From Strigops habroptila (taxonomy: Eukaryota; Chordata; Aves; Psittaciformes; Psittacidae): 64,000 nt of DNA. How positions within the stretch are numbered: the first letter of the stretch is position 1; each line of letters begins with the position of its first letter. Of this stretch, positions 46,761 through 60,000 are shown piece after piece. The stretch spans positions 9,192,906-9,256,905 of the forward strand of contig NC_044290.2 in NCBI RefSeq assembly GCF_004027225.2, written 5' to 3'. The position numbers were made by a program, and so were the translations under genes. The notes under the pieces are model-generated. The model was not told the DNA's origin. It did no database searches and saw only the letters and a program-made list of their open reading frames with translations.

Positions 46761-49700
46761 CAGGAGAGGTGCCCTCCCTCAGAGCGCTCAGGACCCCCTT
46801 CACCACTGCACCTCTTTCGGTTGTAAATCTTCACTCATACACAGAAATTAAAACCCTTTCGCAGCTCACTGTTACCTACCCAGGGTCGGTATAAAGCAAA
46901 ATAAGTGAGGAGATCACCTAGGGCCCCACCATTTGCATTTTTGTCCATCTTTCTCCAACCTGCTGTGCTTGCAGTTCACTGGAGCACTATGAAAAAGAGA
47001 GAGGCTTCATCTATTTCCTATTCCCTCTTGTTTTCCCATTTGCCAGAGCCCCAAAAGGGCTAAAAATCTACATAAACCAATCGCAGTGTTGGGTTTCTAA
47101 TGGTACCACTTGAATTCAGGGTATCGGTTTCCCGAGCAAAAGCAATACAAATTGAAAGCCAGCTCAAGGCACGCAAACATTTTGCATTTCTGACAACCAG
47201 CCTTCTTTTCATTGCTAAATCTACACAGCTTTGGGATCCCAGAGCATCTTATCATCAACAAATAAGTGTGTTTGCATTTTTGTTTTCTCTCAGTCCCTTG
47301 CTTATGCTTCTGTGTGATGTAAAACCCCATGCTGGTCATGGCATAAGCATGCTAGCTCTATGTCCAATGGGTCATTTAATTTGCATTCTTCTACAGTCAT
47401 TTTTGAAGCCCTTTGTTCATTAACTTGTTGCTCAGGCTGAGCACCTCGTTAAACCCACAAACCTGCTGCAGTGTCAAGCATGCAACAATGTCACAATGGC
47501 ACCAGGCTGCAGGGTTTAGCCCAATTTGCAGTCATATCCGGCTTTTTATCTGCATCTCTTTTATATTCAGTTGCACTCTTTTTACATCCAGTGTTGCAGC
47601 TGCAGAGGCTCAGGGCCATGGTCTACACACAGCATGATATAGACACAGCAACAGCAGCAGACAATATTGCCTAACCCCATTCACACCTTTATACTCAATT
47701 TGTATTCTGAATCTCTCGAAGTTACCTTTAGATTGCTTATGTCAGGGTAATGTTTGCAACATCTTACAAGGTTGCAAAGGATTGTGGTAACTCTTTAAAT
47801 ACATGAATACACACATCTGGGGTTTGAGGTAGGTTATTTCACTATCTCCCGTTGTGATGTTAGGAAAAACAGTTGTGAATTTTACCATCTACACACTGAG
47901 AATCGAGCAAAGGTACCTAGCGTGTCTACTGCACTAATACTCACACAGCCTGTAGCAGTATGAGGGCATTAACATCTCTAAAATATTGCGGATTTTGTAT
48001 ACTTCTAATAGACCAAAGGTGGTAAGAGTAATTTGCATTTGAATACTATGAACCAGAATACCTTGTCTCTTAAGCCCATCTCTTATTTATCAGTTGTTCA
48101 TGTGAAAGTGCTTACTGGATAGGACATAAAGAATTTTAATTTTACAGGTGGAGAAATACATGCATATAGAGCTATATTAACTTTCAAAATCAGGACTATA
48201 AATTAGTCCTTTCCACCACACAGCTCAGTATAGAAAAGTCAACTGTAACCCCTTAACCTACTCACCTTCCCATGTCTACTCCCAAGAACAAAACATATCT
48301 ACATGACGTTCTGATTCTGAGTCTGCTCATATAGTTAAATGAGCATATTTATAAGTGAATTGAATACAGCAGGAAGAGGAATTTTTGCTAAGAGGCCCTA
48401 CACTGTCTCCATACTCAAGACAGATGGAGAGAAAGATTCCTTTCAAAGGGCATTTTGGAGAAAATGAATAGCCTAGTTGTTCCAAGCTGTTGTCTGGATG
48501 GGTTCCTTTCTCCAAGGGTGAGGGAAAGAACTTAAGAACCTACAGCTGGGTGGCATTGGTATTCAAGTGAACATATGCTCTTGTCTAAATTATTGAGCTG
48601 CTTTTGTCCAGTTCATCCCTCCAAATCATTTCATAGCAATGTATTAGGCATTGGATTTAAGTATTCAGCTCTAGAATCAGTTATATGTACATTCATAAGA
48701 CACCAAGGTGTTGCTGAGTAACGTTAAGACTAGAGCTCAGCTATAGACTAAATAGTCGGTCTTAGGAAGCAAGGGCTTACATGACTTCTGCTGGTGTAAT
48801 TCCACATGTTAACAATTACCATTTTATTTAGTATGACGAAAACCAAAGTGTATCAATAGACTGAATTACATTAATATTCAATCACATTATTAGTAAAAAT
48901 AAGTTAACTTATTTGCTGTTCTGAACATGTATTGACATCAGTCTATACTCTCTGAAGGCTTGTCACCAACCATTAATTTTATACTAGACTTCAAAAAAAT
49001 CTAGCATTATGCTTATCTGCCTCATTCTCCCCATTCCATCATTTAGATGAATATTCAGTCCCACAAGCAGCTTATAACATGCCAGTTTTAAATGAATTGG
49101 AAGTACAATTCAATAGATACCTATACCTGTAATACCTTCAAAGAGGGGTGCTTTCACACACCTTTAGTTCATTATGTGTTTTTAAAGATGGTCAAATTGA
49201 ATCTAAAGCTAAGACATAATTTGAAATGCTAGAATTGAAGCTGTATAGAGCAAGCACTATACAGGAGGTTAACTTCAGGTGTTCAGTCCTTGAAAAAGTA
49301 CTTGGAGAAAACAGACACTGATGTAGGTAAGAATGTTCTTATTTTAAACAGGAGATGAGTTTTCTTGTTCAGAAAATTAAAAGCAACTACTGCCAGTGCC
49401 AGAAGTACCCCTACATGATTCTTCAGCTGCCCATTGTAGTGGTTTTTTAAATTTACTCCTACAAACATTTGGTACTGACCTCCAATAGCTCCATATACAA
49501 CTAGAACATACCAACTTCCAGAGAGTCTTCAGGTTTTTAACTGTTTCAAAGTTACACAGCCCACGTTCAGTAAGTTATGCACCTAGCACTTCAGCCATAA
49601 TCATCTTGTGTTCTAGTTCTAGCCAGGGAAAGGAAGAAAATGCTTTTATTTAAACAATTATTTCCAACATCCTACTCCAAGTCAAACTGGATGTCTCCTC

Positions 49701-50973
49701 TGTGACATATGCTTATATTGTCAGAGAAGAATGATTATCCAAAAAATGAAGTTATTTTCAGCTAGTTTAGTTCTTTGCTCCAATCTGTCAGGCAAGACAC
49801 CATTCTTGCTCTAAGCTGTGCTGGCAGTTATCAGTGGCATGGTCACTCTGTCAAATTTTATCTGAATATTTTTATGCTTCCTTTCCCCCAAAACTTCAAA
49901 TATATATAGGCGAGATTTCAATAGATGAATAGTTAAAGAGCAGAAACCATCTTGGATACAATCTTTCAACATCGGAAAGCTTCAGAAATTTCTAAAGCAG
50001 AAGTCTTGAAGTACAGCTGATTATGCTGAAATCCAAGAACTCCATTCTGCAAGTCTGTGCAGGAGAGCATGCTCCAGAGGAGCAGCTTCTCTGCTTGAGA
50101 AAACAGTTGTCTTCAGCTGATGGCAATCTCTGAGATAAAGAGTGTAACAAGGCATCTTATTAAATAGCTGCACTTTCATTTGAGGAAGGAATCTGAATCC
50201 TGCTGTGTACCTCTTCCTCCTCACTAGCAGCTTCTGGATGCAGGTGGTCTTATCAGATACGAGATGTATCAAATCAGCTTTAGATTATTGTCATTCAAGA
50301 CTCTTAACTACTGACTGCCACACGACTCCCTCCCTTCTATTTTTCAAAAAGCAGCATAAGAGGAGCTGGTTGACTGGAAAGGAGAGAGTGAAAGGGTACA
50401 CTACCAAGTTGTGATACTATGACACACAGGAGAAAGAAAGCAACATTAGGTAACAACCCTATACCTACACTTAAGCTCCCTTTCCTGTTTAAACTAAGTC
50501 TGTAAATGTCAAAGGCATCTTTGGACAAAGTAAAAACAATTTAAAAATAGAAAAGTCAAAGCAGCAAACTCAAATGAGTTCATCTGTACTTCATAACCTG
50601 CGTGGAGATAAGAGAACTCTGAAGAATCTAATCAGAGACTTAAACTATTAAGTTAAAGTCAATTCATTTGATGAAACATCTGTTGAAGCTTTACTGCAAA
50701 TACCCTACACTAAGTGGTATTTTAGGATGTTCTTATCACTACGTAGAAGTATCAAAATTATACATGAAAATATAAACAAGCATCCAGCTTCTCATCCAGT
50801 TAAAAAGAGAGCTTTTAATACACGAGTTTCAAACTTAAAACTCCCACGAAGCTACAGAGTAACCGAGCTCCTCCTATGTAGAAAACAATTTTTCACATCC
50901 CCAATATGGAGTGCTAATACATCCTCATCATAAAAGGAATCAATAAAAAATGTGTTAATAATTCATTTCAAAT
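46761..50973. other. Intergenic region between NOL11 and BPTF
   Basis: No gene recognised. The first part of it contains the NOL11 3' untranslated region. Three ATTTGCAT octamers lie at 46931, 47379 and 48031, in T/C-rich sequence beside the BPTF CpG island. No transposon or RNA gene was recognised. Confidence 0.7.
50814..50819 (-). terminator. NOL11: Candidate NOL11 polyadenylation signal (ATTAAA)
   Basis: This is the first common poly(A) hexamer variant after the stop codon, about 155 nt downstream, with T-rich sequence following. A canonical AATAAA also occurs at 49645-49650, about 1.3 kb after the stop. Which is used cannot be told from sequence. Confidence 0.35.
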
Positions 50974-51087
50974 TCAAATAAGTTCCAGCACTTCAATAGA
51001 ATATGTATGAGGGTCCTTCTGGTGGTTAAGTCTTTGTAATTCTCGCAAACTTCCTTCAATCTTGTTTAGTTCAGAGTAGAACCGTAC
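50974..51087 (-). CDS. NOL11: NOL11 exon 18 (stop codon)
   Basis: Residues 687-723 and the TGA stop (50976-50974): [20 protein letters not shown], then [10 protein letters not shown]. Acceptor TTTTTAG; phase 0 in. Confidence 0.96.
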   Translation of the reverse strand, partial: VRFYSELNKIEGSLRELQRLNHQKDPHTYSIEVLELI

Positions 51088-54000
51088 CTAAAAAGAAGAA
51101 AACACAGATATTTACAGTAAAAGAAATTTTCATTCTTTTCATACATCACTATACTGTGGAACTATCTGTGGTTCTGCACAGTTTCAGATATTTAACCCTA
51201 GCAAACATAGCAGCTTTTGAAATCAAAAAGAGAGAGAGGGGCAACTGCCATTTCATGCTCAGGAAGGAATATACAGAGAACAGACATTATTTGATTCACT
51301 ATATCATTTGTTGTTGTTTGCCCCCCTCCTTCTTAACACCCATGTTCTAAATCTATACTAAAATGAAATAAGATGCAACTTACTTGGGCTCTTACAAACT
51401 TATGCAGCTTAGAAAGCAACTCTTTTGCTTCTGGTAGCATCACCATAACTGAGAAGTGAGCATCAAGTAATAGGCATATCCAATCCATAATCTGAAGACA
51501 AACCAGGAAAGGACACTTACATTTTATGATATGTGAATGACACAGATTTTGCTTTAAAAGCTGAAGTCTGAAACAGTAACTTTTAATGCAAAATGCAGAG
51601 TTCCATATTTTAAGGCAGTATATTTATTTTCTGACACTAAAAGTGTTGTGTTACATCTGACTTCATACAGGTTACATTAATAGACAACACTTTGTAGAAT
51701 GAACGTAGACCTCAGTTAGATATTCACTACTCATGAAGTTACACACCACAGAAACCAAAGGAAATACAACTCTTAGAAGTAGCTTCTCACCTGATTTACA
51801 GTTGGAGGGTGTGTTCCAGGAAGAGTGGTAGTAATTTTTTCACTGCATTTCACATACAGGTAGTATAAATACCTGAGAAAGAGCTAAAAGTAGAAAAGCC
51901 AGAACATTTTTAAAGGACAAACATTTATTAATAATAGACTAAGGTGTTTTGTCCTGCACACAGTAATACTCATAAGGATTTATTTTTATTCTTTAAAGCA
52001 ACAGAGATGCCTGTATACTATGCATTAAAAAAACCATCAGTTTTCTGGTTCTCTTACACCATCTATAGCCAGGTGTTTGAAAATTCCCAGCAATATTCAG
52101 TGTACAGTTACATTCAGGGGTAATCACTGTTCTACCGATTGTCACAGTGCAATTTAATTTAGACAGAGATTTTTCTAGGAACTTTGCTAAAAATCGTATC
52201 AACTTTAGTAATTTTAGTCCCAGCTTCCTTTCAGTAGCCAGCAATACATTGTTAATGGTCAGAATCAGGTCAACATCATCTTGTGCTGAGCACAAGTGAA
52301 AGATTTCTCTCTCTTTCCAAAAAAAGAAATCAAGGAGACAGGTCAGTGCTAAGATCAGCTTTCTTCTAATGTGTGGGGTTTCTCTGAATCCCTGGAAAAC
52401 CACACATATGCTCAGGTACTATGGTACAAGCAGCTCTTGAAGTTGTATTTCAGGTTCTGAGGGACAGGGAAGATGAGGATTTTTGTTGAAACTGAATGGA
52501 TCCAAGATCATGGAGTGTGATGAGTTTTGCACCTGGCTTCATACAGAGTGTACAGTTTGTTTCTCATATTTTATAAACTTCTGTTTCTGATGGAACTGAC
52601 TAAATTAAGATGTCTTGTTCCTTTCTTAAAGAGCATCCAAATCAAGAAAGGATATTCTACTTGCTAGATGTTGTTTTAGCAACATTTAGCAAGTAGAGAG
52701 GGTCATAAAGAGGGTTTCTTTCTTCCATTTTCTAAAATAAGCATGGACTAAAAAGATGAGAAGTACCATATGCACGTGGAAAAACATGACAGTTGTTAAT
52801 ATTAAATCTTATTAGGCATCTTAATTTCATTTTCATGCATTAGTTTGTGATTCAGACTCCAGTAAGAGCAGCAAGTTTCTGATATGCCATTGAAAATCTT
52901 TCTTCCCTTTCCTCCCCCCAGAAGAAAGGTTTTAAAACTTTTGAACATACTTACAACAGCTTGCTGAGCTGGAAGGTTTTTCAGATGAGGCAAAAGGAAT
53001 GTTTCACTGTAAGCTGAATGGAGAATAGCATTTCTGTGCAGTACTATTAAGGAACTATTAAGCACGAAAAAAAATACCAGTTTTTACAAAGCAAAGTGAA
53101 TTCTAATTAAAGTATTTCTCTAGGTTCCTTAAGACAGGTCCTATTTGAATCTCCCTTATTTCCATCATGAAATATATACAGCAACTGAATCACCACAGTA
53201 CAGTTAGCTGGAGCAGTTCTATTTACTACAAGTACACAATTGGCTAATGTGTTTCAACAAACATCAAAATCAGTGACACTGTTTTCTCTTGAATGGATAG
53301 AAGTCTTATCACATTTTTGCAATAGAAGTTTAACTTGGTGTAGATGCTTTCTAAAAGTTGATTGTTTCTATTTATAGTCTAAACAATTTTTCTGCTGAAT
53401 AGGAACTCCTCTTACCAGAACTTCTCAGAAACTTTTAACAATAACAGAAGATATGTCTTTTAGTAATACTAAAACTAAACATCTGTGTCACATCTAATGC
53501 ACTGACTTTCCTTCATTAAACACACAGAGGATACAGTAACGCTGCCTTCTGGGGTCCAACAGGGCAGGATTCACCATCACTCATCACATGGGGTTTCTTG
53601 GTGATTTTAGTTTCCCAGATGTCTTGTTCCAGCTCCGTACTGAAACCATTTTCTACAATTTCAGTCTTAACTTCCTTATTGTTGAATTCGATATCAAGGT
53701 AACAGATAACAGATTCTAGATTCAGATCTATTCTTTGAAGATAGGCATCACTAATGCTGTAAAAGAAAATTCCAGATGTTCAATGCTTTTAATTACGAGC
53801 TTTAAAATCAGCAATGCCATCAACCCACCATTAGTACACACTCTTTGAAGCTTAGTATAAAAGTAAAAAATACATACTAAAATATAGTGTTGCAGAATGA
53901 ATAAAGGCATGAGAGAACAGTTAATATTTTGTAATTATTAACCTTGAACAATACATGTACTGTTCTTTTATTCCAACAATGTTAGTTACTGTATTATTAG

Positions 54001-57000
54001 ACATTATGTCATGGGCTGATTTAAAGGTTATACCCCATTTGAGACTGTTGTTGTGTTCAGACTTTAGTGGGACTGCTTCAACCCATAAGACAATTATAAT
54101 TTTCTCATTTAGTAATATAGTATTTGACAATTCCAAAGTATGAAATTAGTAAGATCTGGTGTTTCTAACAGAAAAATAATCCTTTTTGCTCTGGAAACCT
54201 AGAGGAACAGTTACAACAATCTTCTCTTTTGGTTACAGTGCTTAAGACTTCATCCTTTGGGGATACGAAAGCCGTTTTTGCCACGAACTTACAAGATTGA
54301 ACTTTTTTTGTGGGCTTCTTATCCCAGGTAAGTTCCCAATTAAGTCTGTTGCACAGTGAACACATCATTGGAACAACATAGGTAAAAGGATGCAAATGCC
54401 ATTCAAGCCAGTAGTGTTACCAAAAGGCATGTTCATTTAATTACCATTTACATACTTTCTAGAATTAACACATGCAACAGACATCTTGTAAAAAGTCTGT
54501 CAGTCTGCAAGACTCCAACATGAACTGTACTCAGAATTCAGAATTTAATGCACAGTGTTCATTGCTCATCTATAAAATCAAGGCCATTCTTGGCAACACA
54601 CAGCTTTCAGTGAGGGGCTTGGTTTGGTGAAGAAGGAGTTAAAAAAAATAGACTGATTCCAACTTACCTTAAAAATACTTTCAAGCAAGCGTAAGTAATT
54701 TCTTCAGGAATATCTGGAAACCGTTGTAAGCAGATTTGTAAGAGATGTAGATCTTTTTTCTCCAAAGCAACAACCATTAAATCTGGACATAAACTGTAAG
54801 AATATGAAAAGAATAGGCTGCACAGTTCATACCCACTGAAAGCTGCATCAACCACTAATGCTGAGGTACTAATCTTGTTTTACACAAAAATCCACCTGGG
54901 AAGTGTCAGCTTCATCAGAAAACAAGCATAAGAACCTTTGATAGTAAATTCTGATAATTCAAGAATGCTTTATAAAGAACTGGATTTCTACCAAAAAAAC
55001 AAAAAAATCCTTATTATTATTATTAAAGGCTATTCCTTACAATAAAATAAAAAAATGCAGAATTATAATCACCTGTAAGACAAGTCTCGGGTTTGGACTA
55101 TCTGTAGCAGGAAATTTCGAGGGTAGTACTTTGGATTTGCCTTACATCTGTTTATAAGGGCAGTTACTACACATCCAATAGTGGCTTGGAAATCCGGCAT
55201 CTGTCCTTTTGACATCAATTGTCTCAATTCATTTTCAAGTACAGTTGTAGAAGCATCCTGAAAATGACAAATTGAGGTTGACAAATAGGTTTGAACACTG
55301 TACTAGTATTAATTACACCAAGTAGAAGCAGACTCACTTTGGAATTCAAGCTAAAAATGATGTACAAAAAAATCCTTAGCACTCTGTGTTTTGGTATCTC
55401 TCTCAAGCATGAAAGAGTCAAACAAGGTAATTTCTCACTCTGAACTCAGGCTCATGGATTATTCACCTGTTGCTTCAGTAACATTACCAAGATGTCCAGC
55501 CCCATCTGAACTATAGGTACATTCACACAGGAAGGGCTGCAACTTCAAGCATCACAACACTTGCAGCAAGTTTTAGAAAGGAACTAAACAGCTCATTGCT
55601 CTATTTCCAGTATAACTCCTAGCAATTCCACTTTCTAGATCCAAAATGTCTTCAACAAAATTAAAGCCATAAATAAGAATCTAAAAAAGCTTATAAACCC
55701 CCAGAGTTCAGGTGAAATATCCTCCCATTTGCTGCAAGAGAAGACTGTCATTAAAAATGAACAAATTTGTGCAAGTTTTCAGAACTCAGTTATGTCAGCC
55801 CTATATTGTGCAGTTCTCAAACACACTCCTATGACAAAACTTTAATTTTATCATGCCCAAATACAGTTCTTGCACAATATCCTCCAACTCACCTGTTCAA
55901 GGCAGCTTTGCCAACCTGATATTTGCAAGAGGACATGGAAAAAGAGAATAGCTTCAGAGACAACTAGAATATTCTGAGAGTGTCTAAACCACTACTTTAG
56001 GATATCTGCTTTACTTACTTTCAGATTTAGTAAGAGCTGCCCAACTGATAAGGTATCTGGCTGTACTTTAGCAACAGTGTTCTTTTTTGATCTTAACTAT
56101 TACAAAGAAAAAGGAAACAAAAAATGTTATTATTCAGCTCCAAAAAGTTCATATATATTTAAGGATTTCAATCAAGGTAACTAGGAACTCTTGTGTATCA
56201 ACTTGCTGCACAGATTACAATCAGTAACTGGGTAGTCCAATTCCAGAAATAGTGTTAGAAATAACGAGTAACAAATACAAAGTGAAATTGTCTTTTGCTA
56301 CAACACCTAAAACTAAAAGTAGCAGCATGGGGAAGAGACAAGAGAATCAAAACAAAAACCTCGCATGTTCCTAATGCTAACTTACAGTCATTCTGGACTC
56401 AGGTTTTAGAGCTACAGACTGCTGGGACTGAAAGGAAACCACCAGCTCTTCATCTCCAAGGGTATTCCAGTTTACAAACGAAGACACATCTGCGAACACA
56501 GAACAAAACTATATGAACGTAGCACTTAAAGCACATTTAGTAAAGTATGGATGTTACATCAACTTCTTATACTAACAGGTATTTTCTGAAGTATAATCCA
56601 AGTCAGTTTAGGCCAAGAAAGTTTCCAGGTTTATCTTAGCAGCAAGTAATTTTGTGGCCCTTTTTGCATACTGTTTCTCCATTTAGCCTCCGGGAAGGAG
56701 AGAAGATAGTTATTACACAATCTCCTGTAAGCATTACTTGCAACAGCGTTTTACCAGTGCCGTACTAAATTAAAGACACTATGACAGTGTGATTTTAAAC
56801 TAAAGTTTACAAACGAAGGTTTTACATTGCCCAATCTAATAACTTATAGCAGACAGCACTTCATTTTGCTTTCAGTATTCACAGTTGGCATTCCAGTATT
56901 TTCAGTAATTCCAGTTATCTGAATGACAACTGAGGTTAAGTGAAGCCACAAGAAATTCAGACATTTGTGTGCTTTGGTGCTCTCAGCAACAGTAAATTTA

Positions 57001-60000
57001 ACAGTGAGGAACACAGGACAGTGTTAGGTCACTGAAAGCTGTTTAGATCCAGCCGATTTTATGGGACTGTATTAAAATAATTTCTATACAATTTCACAAG
57101 TTTTCCTTTACAAGATCTTTTCACTGTGATTATAAAGATTCTTACCAGGGGTTTGACTGTCCTTGAGCTTCCCCACAGCGGCTGCTAAGGATGACGTTTC
57201 ACACTTGTACATAAGCACTGTCAGCACTTTCCCATGAGTAAAAAAAAACTTTTTCTCATAACACCATAGCTACAAAATAGTAAAACACATTTTTAATGAG
57301 GAGATGAGCAGAGAAGTGTGTTCCTGCACAAGCTGATGTTTAACTCCTTCCTACAGAGTTCAACTACAAGTCACTGATCACAGGACGTTATTTTAGGTAG
57401 GCTTAACACTTGATAGCAGACCTTCATTAACTGTTGATTTTAAATACACAAAGAAGCAGCAGCTGCTCCAAAACATTAATTTCCTCTTGTGCAATTATAA
57501 GACAAAAACAGCCAACAGTTCTATTGCACTAGTACGTTTATTACTTAGGTGTCGTTTGCCTTATCATTAACAGACAGCTGAACATCTTGAAATGCTACTT
57601 AGGGAGATGCAGCCATCATTTAGGCCATCAGTTATAGACTTCTGAACAGAATAGAAACCGCTGGGTTTCCTGGTTAATTTGCTATTTCATTCTCAACCAA
57701 TAATCAAGAAGTGAGAAGGTACTAAATTATTAAAGAAATTGCCACAGGGAGCGTTCTGACAAAAACAGCTCATCAACTGGTCAATATTAATTTTGCTTCA
57801 GAGCCTGGCATTCCCTGCTCTTCCAGGCAGAAGCAGAACTCTGGAAGACGGCCGCTTCATTGCTACCATGCCAAATGCACAAAGCTTACAGACCACAAAT
57901 TGAAGACTTGCCCACTTACTTGTCCACTGGTTCCCAGGGGCAGCTCCTTTGAAGTTTGCAACGTCTGAAATTTTGTATTCCATATGGTTAGGCACTCTAG
58001 GGAAAGTAAGAGGGACATGTTACAAAGCCAAAGTGCAACAAAAATGCTACATTTACCTTTGCTACTTTCAGTTACAAACACTTGAAACAGGAATAACTGT
58101 TTCAAAATAGCTCAGTCAGTAACCATTCAACATTCTGGTTAGATCTCGAGTTAAATATTTAAAGATGAGTTAGTTTTCCAGTGAACAGCTTGAAACAAGA
58201 AGCTGTGGCAAAAGGGACAACAGCCGGTGTTGCTTCCAGTGAGGAAGAACACTGTTATAAAATGTTCAGTGGCTTAAAATTTCAGTGATCCCACATTTCA
58301 GAAGTTTAGGCATGGGACTGAAGTGTTTGTTTCACTTACTGCAGGCACTGATTCCTTAGAGGACATCAGAGCTGTTTCCCTGTATAGGTCCTTTTACATA
58401 TGTCCAGGCCCCTTTAACTCCCCTCCATCCATAAGTTCTCTTGCTGCATCTTCTCAACTCTTGTTACCTTTGGATTCTTCACCAGCTGTAGCTAGACTTC
58501 CTAACACTGCAATGTGGTCTTTATCAAGAACAACGAAAGAAGTTCCTTTTAGAACACTTCCAGATACCGAAAGGTTCAGGAGTAGCGACCTGGGCAAAAT
58601 TTGCTCTTCCTCTTCAGTATTTTGCTGCAGAGGTATCAGAAACTTGTACACAGAGTCATTGGAAGCTGTCAAAAAAAAGAAAAACAGAAGTCTTTACTCT
58701 TATGATCTGTTATTGTGAAAAACCTGTTTGATGCAATATGGCAAAAGGACACCCAAAGAGAACAAAATCCAGTGAATGCTGGAAGAAGAAGTAACACAGG
58801 ATGTTTCTAGGACATGTTATGATGCAAAGCAGCAAAATGAAAGGAGAGCTAGCACGAGGTCTGCAAGGTACAAGTTGTAAGACGTAGGAACTTTTGCAGC
58901 CATTAAAACATCAGGAAGGTTGAATTACTACTTCTACTGCTAGCTGTTTCAGAAAGTTTAAAGAGTTGAAAATATTAAACAGTAATTCATAAATATCAAC
59001 ATTTTATGTTCTTCCACACAATTCTCTGCTTTATCATCACATCCCATTAGGAAACGTAACTTACACAAACACAGAAGTGTGATGATTTGATTTTTTATAT
59101 ACGCTGTGAAACTCAGTGGCTTAGATAATGCCTGTTGTTCAAGCTTGTATTTGTGTAGATTATTCATTTTAAATTTCTGCACGTAGACAAAAACATCCTC
59201 ATCCTAAAACAAAAAAGAAAAGAAAGTTTTCCTTTAATTTGCACAAAGAAGAGATAACAGAAATACAGGTATTAGAACTGCTGGACTTTGGATGTTATGC
59301 AAAGTCAAGAATTTGTGTTTTTTACATACAGCCTAATTGAGAAAAGTTTGCAGACTCAAGCACGAAAATTCTAATTTTATGCAACAAATGGACTTATGGA
59401 AAGAAGAATATGAATAAAGACAGATTCATCTATAATTCTTTTCTTAAAACATAAATCCTATTAAGTAAGTTCTTCACAATGAGCAAGTATTTGAAGGCAA
59501 CGAGGTGTAAGATAATGTCTCCTATTTTTAATCTTAATCGTTCTCTGAAGTTCTAAGAGCCACGCTCCTCAGCCCTGAAAGCAACACAACTGCAATTTAA
59601 CTGTTTTATTGGGATACTGATTAAATCAGGATAAGGATTTTACTAAGAGCTCTCAACGTCCAATGAAGCAGGTGAAGGATGTCAGCAAAAGCAGTTAGAT
59701 TTGCTGCTAGTAAAGTTGTTTTAAAAAAAGTATTTAACTCACTTTCTCAGTAGTGAAAATCAAGACAGGTTGTTGACGTTCCATAAAGGCTTCACTCCAC
59801 CTAAAAGCACAAACTGTATGAACGTCTTCCACATTCCAGACCTATACCTATATCACCCACCACTCCTTTGGCAGCAAAGCTTCTTAGTTTTTGAATATTT
59901 ATATGAAGAGTGCTAGGATTTTAAAAATAATGTGTTGGAAAAACCCACCCACCCCCATGATCTGTGTCTTCAGATTTCTCCCCTCAAGAAAACGGAACAA

